NCBI GenBank assembly: GCA_031769625.1
Contig: JAUIMM010000566.1
Coordinates: 2,671,001 to 2,735,000, forward strand
DNA: 64,000 nt
Reading direction: 5' to 3'
Source: Taudactylus pleione
Taxonomy: Eukaryota; Chordata; Amphibia; Anura; Myobatrachidae
Both the position numbers and the translations under genes were made by a program. Within the stretch, counting starts at the first letter, position 1; every line of letters starts with the position of its first letter. Below the pieces are notes generated by a model. The model was not told the DNA's origin. It saw only the letters and a list, made by a program, of their open reading frames with translations, and made no database searches. Shown here one piece after another: positions 44,490-56,058 of this stretch.

Positions 44490-46140
44490 TGAGAACCGTT
44501 TTTTCTAGGATTTTCTTTTGTATTCTTGTTGCGGGCAGTCCCTCTGCAGACTTCAACAGTAATCGGCTATCATGAGACAAGCCCACCTTCCTTGATATCT
44601 TTTTTCCATTACCTGAATATCCTGGTGGAACCGTTCACAATGTTCTCCACTTAAATCTTCTAGATTGGACAGGAAGTGATCTAAATGGTTGTACAAAAAA
44701 ATGTACTTTAATACTCATGTTAGTACCTACTTTCTCTAAACATTCTAGCATGTTGTGGACTAATTCATGATAGTTTCTGCTTGCCTAAAAATTTTGAATG
44801 ACAGACACATAACTCAGCCATGCTTCAGATTTAGTTTCAGTCATAGATGTGGTAAAATTTGGATCCTTCACCAGTTTCCGTATCTGTAGGCCGTCAAAAA
44901 TTCCTGTCTTTAATTTTTCAATACTAAGAGATGGAAATGTTCGACAAATATACGTGAAACAATCACCTGACTTGTCCAATGCTTTTACAAATTGTTTTAT
45001 TAAACCCAGTTTGGTATGGAGGGCTCATGAATGATGTTGGCTTCTCCTACAGTTATAACTTCTCTTGGAGGCCATACGGTTTGCTGCCAGTGCTTTTGTT
45101 TTGCATGACTATCCCATAAGTATATGTGACAAGGATACTTAGTATATCCACTTTGCTGCCCAAGAAGAAAGTTTACCATTTTTAAATTGACACAAACAGA
45201 CCACTGATGCTGAGAATAAGCAATATTTTCTAAGACTAACTTGATATTTTCATACTGTTCTTTAAGTTTTGTTGATTGACCAATAGGAATCGACACAAAT
45301 GTATTCCCATTGTGCAGTAATACGCATTTTAAGTTCCTTTTAGAACTATCCAAAAAGAGCCGCCAGTCTTCTGCTCGATATTCTGGTAAGCCCATCATCT
45401 GGAGATGTTCCAGAACATTGTTGCAGTACACAAGATTGTTATCTTGGCTAAAGAACGGCAGTATGGCTTGCTCTCTATTTCGATACGACGTTATAGTAAC
45501 ATCCAGCTCAAGACAGTGCTTTTCTTGAAGTCTGGATGCTAAAAGCTCAGCTCCTTTTTTCGATAAATTCAAGTCATGAATTAAATAGTTTAGTTCCTTT
45601 TGAGAAAATTTATTTGGAGTAGAGGAACTTTTTTCAAACTCACTTTCATCTGTGTTGTCACTTGTACTGGATGAAATTAACACTTCCACATCATCACATT
45701 CAACTTTGCACAAAGAACTGAGTGATGGTACAGGTAACTCTTCGCTATGTGATATCAGTTGTTTTGCAGAATTCATACTTGGGTATTCCCATTTGCGTTT
45801 CTTAAATCAATGCATACCCTTCACATTTACAGCACTTTTCGATCACCTTTAGTCCAATTGCAGAGTAATTCCATGCAGGTTTTACAAACTTTGTGAGGCA
45901 CCCAAATCTAGTCTTGCTGGTTTATGTGACCTCCAAAATAAGCCTGATACGCTTGTTTTATGAATACAGTTATATTTTTTCTTTCTTTTGCAACACTATA
46001 TTTGCCACAAATATAACAAAAAACATCAGGGTTGTTAGTACACCTTCTCCGAGAAGAACTAATTTTTACCGCGAAAATGTTTTGTTTCACACATTCAGTG
46101 CTCACTCCCAACAAAAGCCGAGGACGTACTGAACAAAACA
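44490..46140 (-). pseudogene. Broken gene for an unclassified transposon-associated protein
   Basis: Read on the minus strand. The N-terminal part (about 46140-45840) has a zinc-binding layout: FCYICGKY, then about 30 residues on, AYFGG and VPHKVCKTCMELLCNWTKG. The longest open part, 258 codons from 45776 to 45000, contains RNREQAILPFFSQDNNLVYC, EDWRLFLDSSKRNLKCVLLH, PIGQSTKLKEQYENIK and NFLLGQQSGYTKYPC. It continues past stops with FPSLSIEKLKTGIFDGLQIR, SEAWLSYVSVIQNF and ERFHQDIQVMEKRYQGRW. I recall a widespread family of unannotated repeat-encoded proteins in arthropods, cnidarians and vertebrates with these same blocks; the enzyme class is unknown to me. Several stops and frameshifts break the gene, and no convincing terminal repeats flank it. 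Confidence 0.75.
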
Positions 46141-46328
46141 AGCCAACCGGCGGGAAATTGGTTGTGGTGGGACAGAGAGAGGGCCAAACAAATGAACAGG
46201 AGGTGTGCTAACTGCGTCACTCAGTCCTCTCCGTTGCTCCTCTCTGTATGCTGGGAGGAGGCGTGGCTGTGGTCTGAGGATGTCCCAGCAGGCTCAGCAG
46301 TGCACTGCCACGCCTCCTCCCAGCCTTA
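46141..46328. repeat. Flank with an inverted repeat
   Basis: GCTGGGAGGAGGCGTGGC at about 46251 is mirrored by GCCACGCCTCCTCCCAGC at about 46307, leaving a loop of about 40 bases. It could be one end of the preceding transposon or an independent hairpin. Confidence 0.6.
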
Positions 46329-47167
46329 GGCCCGCATTCAATGTTTCGCACCCGTGATACTTTTTCGTCTGCTGGACCTTTCGCCTACATCGCGTGTTTT
46401 GCAGGCGAAAAAGTATCACGCGCGTCCCCACTTATCGCCGTATTCAATTTGAAAGGAGGCGAAAATGGGACCCGGCGAAACTTAAAGAGGCGAAAAGTCC
46501 TGTCAGAGTTGGGGAAATCAGCCTGGCACCCACCAAAAGATGCACTGACATGGGGGATCACTATGGATACCTCCGAATAGGCCTGCTGAAGGTATTTGGG
46601 GTACTTAAATGTTCTCAATAGGTTCTAATTAGCGTCTTTGCAGAAGTGGTGAAGAATAGCATTTAGTAGTGTTTTTTGTAGAAAATAACTAGTCCCAGCA
46701 AATTTGGGGTACCTGGAAATAGGGGATAGCATATTTAAAAGTTGCTAAAGTGTGTTTTTAAAAATCGTAAAAATCCACCTGCCGCAAGCACCTGCAATCC
46801 AAAAAACTCCTGGGGCATACTTGGGGACCCCCCTGGAGTCTATTTCGCTAGTTTTTAACTTTGTCCCCCAACTTTGTTTTTTTATCACCCCCAAAATGAA
46901 AATAATTTTTTGGGCGTTCTAAAGTCTTTTTTAGGATTTTTCTTACGCAGTTTACCTTTGGGGGTCTGTTTTAAGGCTGCACGGGGGTTTCCGCAATGTT
47001 GCACCCCAATTCTGCATTTTTTTCCGCCTGCTATTTATAAGCGAAACTTTTTCGCCTATTACATTGCATTGACTTTCCACCTTTCAAATTGAATACGGCG
47101 AAAAGTTTCCGCCTGGCGAAATGACGTCACCCGCGATGTTTTTCGCCTCAAATTGAATACGGGCCAT
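46329..47167. mobile_element. MITE with GGCCCGCATTCAAT ends
   Basis: Left GGCCCGCATTCAATGTTTCG, right AAATTGAATACGGGCC, flanked by TTA and ATA. GGCGAAA/TTTCGCC motifs recur in both orientations, with GGCGAAAAAGTATCACGC near 46403 and GTGATACTTTTTCG near 46353. The centre (46600-47000) is unrelated in sequence to the ends. Non-coding. Confidence 0.75.
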
Positions 47168-47986
47168 AATGAGGCAATTTGAATGTGTTATGTGTCTCCT
47201 ACCAGCTCAGTCGGCCTTAGGCATAGGCATTCTAAGCAAATGCCTAGGGCATCTGGAATGCCTTGGGGCATTCCATGGCTATGCATCTCCCCCCATGTGC
47301 TGCAGCCGCGATCGGAGCTTTGCGGCTCTGCAAAAGTTTTTGTGTGTTTTTTTTTTAAAAAAAAGGGGACGTGGCCACGCCACCCGCAATTTGGCCACGC
47401 CCCCTGTCACTTGGGCCTGGCTGTCTGCGGGGCTTCCAGCTCCTATTAGCCAATACTGTTTATTTATCTTTTTTAAAGGGGGCGTGGCCATGCCATCCGC
47501 GATTTGGCCAAACCCCCTGTCACTTGGGCCCGGCTGTCTGCGGGCCTGCCAGCCCCTATTAGCCAGTACTATGCTTCAGTGGCTGGCTCCTCCCCTGAAA
47601 CCAGCCACCAACGAGTTCCATTACAGACTGGCACCTCCTCTCCTGCCTGCCTCCCACTCCTCTCCTCCCATTGGCCGGCATACCCTTCTTTCTGTGGTCA
47701 TGACTACCACCATAATCTCCAGAACCAGTTAAGTTGTGTGTGGGTGTAGGGTGTCTGTGTACCGTATGTATGGTTAGGGAAGGGGTTTGGTAAAGGACCA
47801 ACAACTTAACTTGCAGTAGTCCATATAACATGTGCTTGTTTTTTTTTGTTACAGTAAATATGTGGGTTTTGGATTATAATGTGTGTGTGTGTGTGTGTGT
47901 AGAAATCTATGATTGTTACATGATATATATATATATGCACACACACACACATCACACATATATATATAGAAAAGAAAAGAAAACAT
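47168..47986 (+). repeat. Unassigned repeat region with tandem duplication and microsatellites
   Basis: A segment of about 95 bases with GGGGGCGTGGCC, CCCCCTGTCACTTGGGCC and GGCTGTCTGCGGG occurs at about 47366-47460 and again at 47477-47575. A (GT)n run lies at 47880-47899, and mixed AC/AT runs at 47925-47970. No protein homology. Confidence 0.6.
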
Positions 47987-48022
47987 GCCCTGATTCAGAG
48001 CGAGCGGCTCTGAATCAGGCCC
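47987..48022. mobile_element. Ends-only minimal MITE
   Basis: Just about 36 bases: GCCCTGATTCAGAGC joined through GAGC to GGCTCTGAATCAGGCCC. It is a perfect short hairpin made of the two termini of the GGGCCTGATTC group. Confidence 0.75.
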
Positions 48023-48057
48023 ACAGTGCGCTATTGTGCGTCATTTAGTCCGCATAA

Positions 48058-49185
48058 ATGTCTGACAAGGGAACACATTCCTGTACTTATGCTGCAATCT
48101 TGCAGATTATGTACTACAGTTTTCAGTGAGGAGGATGTGCTTCGGGATGGGTTATGTATAAGGTGTATCAGTACAGGAGCCCCCTTGAGCGTTTTTTTTT
48201 CTCAGATGCTGGTCTCCATTGTCGACCGCCTGGCGGTCCCGGCTGTTGTTCCTCCTATGGGGGGTACCACAGCAGCCCACTCAGCCCAGCTCACTCACAG
48301 GGACTACCACTGATTAGGCAAACCCCTCCTGTACCACAGCAGGCGGTCATTCCCACAGTGGGATTACTACAGGGTGGACCTCCACCATGGGTGGATGTTT
48401 TCTCTACCTCAGTACAGAGTCTGGCTACGACCTCTATAGTCATTCAGACCATGTTACAGAGTGAGAAACCTGTATGACCAGCTAAGCGTCCTGTGTTGTC
48501 ATCTCAATCCACACAGCTATCAGAATCTGAGATGTCATCTGATGACGGAGAGGTGGCTGATGCCTCTAACCCCGACTCCCCTTGGTAAGAGGCGGAGCCT
48601 TGGTCAAGAATTAATATTCCTGTCTTGGTGCGTGAGGTCAGATTGGTTATAGAGGATGACAGGCCAGCCCCTAAATCCAATCACCCCCTTTTTAAACAGT
48701 TGAAGGTGACTTCGGCAGTATTCAGTATGACAGAAGGTGGAAACTTGCCTAAAATCTATAGTATATACTCTCTTTCAGGAGCTGTTTCCCGCCCGTCCAT
48801 GGCTATCTCCTGGGTAGCTAAGGCTATAGAGAGTTGGGCCGATACACTTGAGGACTCCTTGGAAGTTCCAGAGGATCAGGTGTCACTGGGTGGCCATATT
48901 AAGGATGCGACTGCATATATCGTTGAGGCCGCTCTGGATGTTAGTTTACTGACATTCAGGGTCTCGGCTGCGGCCGTGTTTGCTCGCCATTACACTACTG
49001 GAGCGCAGATGCCGATTCTAGGAAAGGCCTAGAAGCCTTACCCTATAATGGGGAGATTTTGTTTGGCCCAGACCTGGACAAGATTGTTGACACGTTAGCC
49101 AAATCAAAATCTGCATTTCTGCCCTCAGCATCTGCTCCTCCTGCAAAGTATCGAAGATCCTCCTTTAGGTCCTTTCATCCTTAAG
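48058..49185 (+). pseudogene. DIRS copy B gag-like remnant
   Basis: Near the start LCTTVFSEEDVLRDGLCIRC suggests a zinc-knuckle-like CxxC. The best continuous part, 48625-49032, reads from LVIEDDRPAPKSNHPLFKQL to GHIKDATAYIVEAALDVSLL, typical in layout of the helical DIRS gag domain. It ends with NGEILFGPDLDKIVDTLAKS and KYRRSSFRSFHP just before the RT. The frame shifts several times. The structural role is known for DIRS elements generally and inferred here. Confidence 0.65.
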
Positions 49186-49268
49186 GAAAAGCCAAAGGAC
49201 AGTCCTTTCCTAGGCAGTCAGCTGCCAAGAAAACTGCCAAGCCTAAGAAAACAGGCCTGGAGCACAAG

Positions 49269-51340
49269 ACGCCTGGCCTCCAAACTGGAGGATAAGCACG
49301 CAGCCTGACGGGGTGGGCCTCCCTCTGGGGGAACCCAGAGTATAAGGCCAACTTCTTCAGTTCGCCCAGTGCTGGTGTCAAACCACCAAGGATGCTTGGG
49401 TGAGAGAAGTGGTTTCTCAGGGGTACGCCGTCTCATTCCTTCGAAGGCCTCCCCACCAGTTTTTCTGCACAGGCCCTCCTTCAGACAAAACCACGGCCTT
49501 GCAGATCCAGAAAGCCATACAGTCCTTGCTGCAAGCAGGGATATTTGTACCAGTTCCACTATCGCAACGAGGGACTGGTTATTATTCTACTCTCTTTCTG
49601 GTTCAGAAACCGAATGGGTCTCATCAGCCTATCCTCAACCTCAAATCTCTGAACAAGGCCCAGGTTCAGGATGGAAACCTTAAGATTCATCATACTGGCT
49701 ATGGAACCTTTGGATTACATGGTATCACTGGACATTCAGGATGCATACCAACAAGTTCCCATAATGCTTCCATAACGCTACATGTTCCCAAAGACACTTC
49801 CAATTTCGGGCGCTGCCCTTTGGGCTATCCACGGCACCAAAGGTATTTACCAAAATTATGACTGTCATGTCAGCCCACCTGCGGAGTCAGGGTATCCAGC
49901 TCCTACCATATCTGGACGACCTCCTCTTGTAGGCAAGTTCTCAGAAGTGCTTCACCACCATCTACAACTGACAGTTTACAAGCACACGGTTGGTTAATCA
50001 ATTGGAAAGTCCTCCCTAATTCCTTCACAGAGGAGGATTCATTTGGGAGCCCTTCTGGACTCTCACCAGCAGAGAATATTTCTAACTCCAGAAAAGATCT
50101 CCACACTGCAGCTGCGAGTACACAGATATCTCCACAGTCGCCGGGTGTCAGTCCACTCGGCAATACAGGTTTTGGGATCTATGGTGTCCACATTCGACAT
50201 GATGGAATATGCTCAGTTCCATTCCAGGCCCCTGCAGGGGCTGATCCTCTCCAGGTGGAACAGATTACCCCACCAGATCAGGGCTCAGACAATGGTACTT
50301 TCTCCTGAGGTGCGTCTGTCCCTCTCTTGGTGGCTCCAGACATCTCATCTAACCAAGGGTCCCCCCTTTTGGATCCCGGACTGGATACTCCTAACAACAG
50401 ACGGCAGTCTACGGGGATGGGGCACAGTGACCGGTCCACACTCCTTTCAGGGCCGGTGGACAACAGTAGAGGCATCCCTGCCCATCAACATATTGGAACT
50501 TCAGGCTGTGTAGAGGGACCTCATGATGGCAAAGCACATTCTTCATGGCAAGCCCGTACAGGTTCAGTCTGATAACGCCACCACAGTGGCTTACATCAAC
50601 CATCAGGGAGGCACTCGAAGTCGGGCAGCAATGATAGGTGTCAGGCATTCTGACGTGGGCAGAATCTCATCTCCTGGCCATTTTGGCAGTGTTCATTCCG
50701 GGAGTTCTCAATTGGGAAGCGGACTTCCTCAGCCGTCACGACGTGCATCCAGGGGAATGGTCTCTTCACCAAGAGGTGTTTCAACTCCTAGTGAACAAAT
50801 GGGGTCTCCCAGAGGTGGACCTCATGGCCTCGCGACACAATCACAAGTTACCTGTGTACAGGTCCAGAACAGGAAATGCCGAAGCAAGCATGGTGGATGC
50901 TCTGTCAGTAAAATGGACCTTCCAGTTTGCATACCTATTTCCTCAAGTCTCTCTGCTTCCTCAAGTTCTTCGGAAGTTCAAGCAAGACGGAGGCACTGTC
51001 CTGCTGGTGGTGCCAGCTTGGCCCAGACATCATTGGTACTCAGATCTTCAGAGTCTCTCCATCGACACTCCGTTTCTGCTGCCTCAACGTCCGGACCTGT
51101 TGTCTCAGGGTCCTTGCCTTTACCCGGACCATCTGTCTTTGACGGTGTGGCTCTTGAGACTTCCCTCCTAAGGATTCAAATGATTCTCTAGCTCGGTCAG
51201 CAACACTATGTTTACAGTGCGTAAACCTGCATCCGCCAGGATCTACCACAGAGTGTGGCATACATATTTCCAGTGGTGTCGTACAATACAAGAGATTACA
51301 ACCCTCAGGTGTTTTGAATTTCCAGAATACTGGCATTCCT
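49269..51340 (+). pseudogene. DIRS copy B reverse transcriptase-RNase H remnant
   Basis: The RT fingers read TTALQIQKAIQSLLQAGIFV and STLFLVQKPNGSHQPILNLK (49490-49650). The palm keeps the catalytic YLDD at 49909-49920 within QLLPYLDDLLL, followed immediately by a stop. RNase H has TTDGSLRGWGTVTGPHSFQG and INILELQAV (50395-50510), then QSDNATTVAYINHQGGTRS. The tail FLSRHDVHPGEWSLHQEVFQ, LVNKWGLPEVDLMASR and VVPAWPRHHWYSDLQSL (50730-51045) is characteristic of DIRS. The frame shifts between these blocks, so it is not functional, though the catalytic motif is better kept than in copy A. Confidence 0.88.
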
Positions 51341-53632
51341 CGAACCATTGTTAATGTTTGCGATAGTGCTCACTTATTTCAGACCACAGGTCCCTGTGGG
51401 TGAGATCCTGGGGCACTCCGCCACATTGGACGTGTGAGATTGTAGGGGCACTTTTGAAGCACCAGTTGGGTGATATTCTGGGATTTATTGCAGTACTAGA
51501 TCTCCAGAGATAGTTTTTATCTAGACCACCATTTAGTGTGGTGCACCACTGGCCCATCTGGTATCTTTGAGTCTAAATATATCTCACTGTCTAGATGGGT
51601 CACTGTTGCACCCCACTTTTTCATCTTCACTGTTCACTCACTTGTCACACCTATGACAATTTATGGTTGTCACTTATACTCCATATTTTACTATATTGCC
51701 CTATGTTTCTACAGAACATCTTCCATTCTGTTCCTTTTTTAATTTGTTTGGGTCCATTATGATTGGGTGATTCAATATATGAGATTAGATGTCCATCTAT
51801 TTCATCATTTTTATCATTATTTTTCATTTTATTAATATTTTTTTTTTTTATTATTATCATATTCACTATCTTGTTTTATACACTTTAATCTGGTGTAGAA
51901 CCCGATTATTCATTCATTTGACCTCCTTACATTTATCTTTACACTTATTATTTGTTTGATTAATATTTGGGGTCATCTTCATACTATTGTCCATTAATAA
52001 TAATAATTTATTTTGAAAGGGCCATATTCTTGACATCTATTACAAATTGTATTTATTATTATTGGGATATATATATTTATTTTTAATTTATACTCTTATA
52101 TTTGTTATATTAGAAGCTAGTTATATTTGTATATTATTTATCCAGTATATTGTATCTATTTATTACTTATATGTATTTTTAAATATATTCGTATTGTCCA
52201 TATTACCACTCATTTATGTATTTATCACCTTGTTATTACATATTTAGTCTCTTTTTTTTATATGGGTATAGGATTATTTCTTATATCCTATATATTTATT
52301 TATATGTCTATCTTTAATGTATATTTTATGTGATTTAGATATTGATTCAATTGTAGTAACAATTTACTGATTAGTATGTTAATGTTTAAACCTAATTATG
52401 TTTGGGAGGACTCTATGTATAATGTATACTTTGTAGATTTACCTATTTCTTAACCACTTATAGGTTAAGACAACATGCACCTATTATACCATTATGCAGT
52501 GATGAAGGTGTCTATAAAGGAAAACATATGCTGACAATTTAACCAATTTTATTAATCAAGTCAACACCTGTAATCAGACTCATTAATTACCAGTATTATA
52601 TTTGACAGGTCTGGCAACACTGAGACACACTGCCTCTGAGGAAACGGCCAGTGCTTTAGGCTGAGAAACACGTTAGCTCTCTCACTACCAGACCATTTCA
52701 CAGACGGATCCATATCCAATGCCTACCCCACACACTGCGGCATCCCCTGCCACCTTGAGCAGTGCTGAATTCAGACAAGTGTCGGGAGACCGCCAGACAC
52801 GGCTGGACTTTCTCCACACCACGGTCACTCCTGCTGCCAGCAGCAGGTGCCCCACTGTAGGACTTGCACCTTGGAGACTGCTACACTCTGCCGAGCATCT
52901 GCACGGATGGTACACGTGCTGCGGGAGACCGCTCCACCCTGCCGGGCACCCACACAGACGGTGCACACGCTGCGGGAGACGCGGTCCACGGGGCGGCTTG
53001 CTGGATCTACGGAGCAGCCTCCCGTATTATCACTTCATTGTTGATACACAGCAATTTATTTGACACCTGTGGGATATCGGATCCTCACCACCATTACGAT
53101 TAGCTCCTATTGGGAAAGATCATCTCATAGTAGCTGCCAGCATTTGTTCTGATAATTTTATACATTTTGAGAGAATTGTCATTGTCACAAGCTGCCAAAG
53201 AGATATATCCTTTTTTCCACATACTTACCATCATCATTTTTTCCCGGCCGGGACGAACTGTGATTACAGAGCAGATGTTGACATCAGGACGGTAACCATT
53301 TACCAATATTTTGTTTTATTACTCATTTATGAGCATAATTTTTTACATTTATTGATATATTGTTCTTTTATCAGTGCCATTGTAATATCACTATGTTCAT
53401 TATTCTTCAGATCAATTTTTATTAAATTATATGTTTATTTCTACTTATTCAGAATTTATTTGACTCTATTATATAATATGTCCATTAGTGCATTACATAC
53501 TAGCGCTCCCTGTCTTTTCCTTGTCTTTTTTGCCCTTTTATGGATTAGCCTATCCTTCAGGTGAGCTGCTGCTTGTTTGCACACTTACATTATTTGGTGC
53601 GCCCCTTATTGTGTTTTTCTTTTGTAATTCCT
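51341..53632 (+). mobile_element. 2.3-kb insertion in DIRS copy B, possibly Penelope-like
   Basis: The recombinase reading ILAFL...QTGLDLGL is interrupted here. The bases ATTCCT occur at 51335-51340 and 53627-53632, consistent with a 6-base target-site duplication. The insert is AT-rich, lacks a long open frame, and ends with TGCGCCCCTTATTGTG, with a similar AGCGCTCCCTGTCTTTTCC near 53503. A hammerhead-ribozyme-like pair of core boxes, CTGAGGA (52636-52642) and GAAA (52665-52668), is present. These points suggest a Penelope-like element end, but without RT homology the class stays uncertain. Confidence 0.4.
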
Positions 53633-54002
53633 CCAAACTGGATTGGACCTCGGCCTATGCCTGGCCTCGTTGAAAGTGCATGTCTCTGCACTCTCAGTGT
53701 GGTTCCAACGTAGAATTGCTCCACTTCCGGATATCCACACCTTCCTCCAGGGTGTACTACGGATTCAACCTCCATTTGTTCCACCATTGGCTCCTTGGGT
53801 TTTGGCAGTAGTTCTTCGGGCCCTCCAGGGTCCTCCATTTGAACCACTAGATTCAGTGGAACGTAAGTGGTTAACAGCTAAGACTCTTTTTCTTCTGGCT
53901 ATTGCTTCTGCCAGGATGGTGGCAGAATTGGGAGCGCTCTCCTGTCGTCCTCCTTTTCTGATATTTCACCAGGACAGGGCGGTGCTTTTTACTCGCTCTG
54001 AG

Positions 54003-54908
54003 GACCTGATTCAGACCTGCTCGCTAGCAAGCGATCGCTTGCTGCTGGCGATGTTTGCAAATGTGCGCATGCGTATAGTTTGCAGTGCGGTGCGCAAACT
54101 AGTACGATCGAACCTGATACGCTAGCTCGCCCTGCAAAGACAGCCCAAAGGAATGAGTGACAGGAGAGGCCGTTTGTGAGTGGTAACAGGGGCAGGGCAG
54201 TAGTAACGGGGGAGTGTAGTTGCGGACGCAGGCGTGCCTTAAGCTGGCCACACACCAGACCAACTTTCATCCAACCATCCAACTAGTTGATTGGTTGGAA
54301 TGAAAATCTGGTAACGTTTGGGAGTAAATGATGATCAGCAATTTGCTCCTAAATGCCAGAAAACTGATGAAAATAGTCGGTCAGACAAGTTGGTTAAATG
54401 TTTGATCTAAACAATTTGTTCAAACAACAGTTTTTGTCCATTTTCCAGCGTTTGGGAGCAAATTGCTGATTGTCATTTGCTTTTATACCTTACCAGATTT
54501 TCATTCCAACCAATCAACTAGTTGGATGGTTGCATGTAAGTTGGTCTAGTGTGTGGCCAGCTTAAGTTTTTAAATGCTATTTCACAGGCGTTGCTGTTTC
54601 AGAGGCGTGCATAATTAACAGCCAGCATCATAGGACATGTCACTTGCTAGAAATATACACTGAAGGGCTGCGATCGCAAACTATGGTGCTCGATGTACCA
54701 ATGGTTTCATGCACTTCCCAGAGATGACGTACACAAGTGGGCGTCTTTACACAGGCTGATGGGCGTCAACAAACAAAAAGTGATCGCTCGCCAAAACAAA
54801 GTGGGAGTGCTTATGACTTGCCCTGCAAGCGGGTGCCTTGACGTCACTTAGCCGAATTTCCATACGCTCGGAGCGAGCGATCACATCCAGCGAGCGGGTC
54901 TGAATGAG
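54003..54908. mobile_element. GGCCTGATTC-type MITE inside the recombinase gene
   Basis: Left GACCTGATTCAGACCTGCTC, right GAGCGGGTCTGAATGAGCTC. It contains GCGATCGCTTGCTGC, CGCATGCGTA and GGCGTGCATAATTAAC, as in the other members at 25383 and 58047. It carries a hAT-like MITE at 54240-54568. Confidence 0.8.
54240..54568. mobile_element. hAT-like palindromic MITE, third nesting level
   Basis: Left TTAAGCTGGCCACACACCAG, right GTGTGTGGCCAGCTTAA, with long inner arms around CATCCAACTAGTTGATTGG. TTAAGCTGGCCACACAC-type ends are common among hAT MITEs. It sits in a MITE that sits in a DIRS gene that sits in a KCNU1 intron. Confidence 0.88.
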
Positions 54909-55389
54909 CTCCTGAGTTCCTTCCTAAGGTTGTGTCTAGTTTCCATATTAATCAGGAAATGATAGTACCAGCCTTCCTATCACCAGACCTCTCGGCAGGT
55001 GAGGCCTCATCGGATGTGGTCTGCGCCCTCAGGATTTATGTGGACCATACCAGTTCTCTTCGGAAATCAGACTCCTTGTTTGTGCTCTATGGTTTTCACA
55101 AGAAGGGATGGCCAGCCAATCAACAAACATTGGCTAGATGGCAGCTTATGACTATCTCATAAGCTTACACGCAGGCAGGCCTGCCTGTTCCGTCTTCTGG
55201 TAAGACTCATTCTACTCGGTCTGTGGCGCCTCGGCTGTTCAGCTTTGCAAGGCTGCCAGGTAATCTTCTGTCCAGACCTTTCTAAGGTTCTATGCATTTG
55301 ATTCCGTCGCCTTTCAGGATGCTTCCTTTGGGCACCGGATTCTCCTCTCAGCGCAGGAGCGTCCCCACCCATAAAAGGACTGCTTTGGG

Positions 55390-55507
55390 ACATCCCTAAG
55401 GTCTCCCTGTGGAGCCTATGGACCCTGAAGAATATAATGAGAGTTATGATAAGAACTTATTTTTGTTAACTCTCTTTCTTCGAAGTCCATAAGGTCCACA
55501 GGGCACC
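55390..55507 (+). repeat. Internal complementary region of DIRS copy B
   Basis: The first half (GTGGAGCCTATGGACCCTGA) complements the left end at 42431-42475. The second half (TTCTTCGAAGTCCATAAGG) should complement a right terminal repeat, but none follows. Confidence 0.75.
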
Positions 55508-56058
55508 AAGGGGCTGATTCTGAGTTGGAAACACTGCTGTTGTCGGACGCAGTTGAGCAGTTTTTTCCTAAGTCGTACTGCGCATGCATTCAGAGTATGT
55601 GCACACAGAGTCGCAGTTGCGATGGAGAAGCAAAGTCTCAGACATGTCTTTAATATGTATAGGGTGTTCCTTGGCACTGACTGGGAGGTGACTATTTGAA
55701 CGCACGGAGATGTTTTATTGGCGTGTTATGGGCATGCCGCAGGAGGGTCACTGAAGTGGTTGCGAAGTCAGACACATAATCGCTCACACTGCAGGCCATA
55801 CTCTAATGTACACTCTGCACCTAGCATTGGGCTAGTGCATGTTTCCATGGTGCGACCAATGGTGGCATCTAAAGATGCACCAAGCGGTATATAAGCGCCT
55901 AAAGACGCTCAAAGTGGATGTCTCAGTCCTTGCACAGTCAGACGCACGGCTGTACACCAGGGAAGGGCTTGTAGCAGCACTTGCATATAGTGGCACAAGC
56001 AATACCGGCAACAGAAGCAGATACGGACTCTGCAGCGTAGAGCTCAGAATCAGGCTCG
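55508..56058. mobile_element. GGGCTGATTCTGAG-type MITE
   Basis: Left GGGGCTGATTCTGAGTTGG, right GAGCTCAGAATCAGGCTC. It contains GCGCATGCATTC and GCGTGTTATGGGCATGCC. It abuts the ICR of DIRS copy B. Confidence 0.65.

Larger units (their letters stand above)
53633..55375 (+). pseudogene. DIRS copy B tyrosine recombinase, split by nested MITEs
   Basis: The N-terminal half at 53643-54000 is well preserved: ASLKVHVSALSVWFQRRIAP, VPPLAPWVLAVVLRALQGPP, KWLTAKTLFLLAIASARMVA. It is cut at about 54003 by a MITE and resumes at about 54910 with FLSPDLSAGEASSDVVCALR. The C-terminal half has THSTRSVA near 55207-55230, which supplies the expected H-x-x-R residues. The nucleophile is in LRFYAFDSVAFQDASF, with the tyrosine codon at 55291-55293. 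The end ILLSAQERPHP is shared with copy A. The frame shifts after the H-x-x-R block. All the key catalytic residues I can see are still encoded in pieces. Confidence 0.85.
42431..55507 (+). mobile_element. DIRS-type retrotransposon, copy B, expanded by nested insertions
   Basis: A second DIRS element of a different subfamily from copy A. It has a left terminal repeat at 42431, gag-like region about 48058-49185, RT-RNase H 49269-51340, tyrosine recombinase 53633-55375 and an ICR at 55390-55507. Insertions between these blocks (43509-44318, 44490-46140, 46329-47167, 51341-53632, 54003-54908) make it about 13 kb. The expected right inverted terminal repeat is absent: the ICR is followed directly by another MITE. 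Frames are broken but less so than in copy A. Confidence 0.88.
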
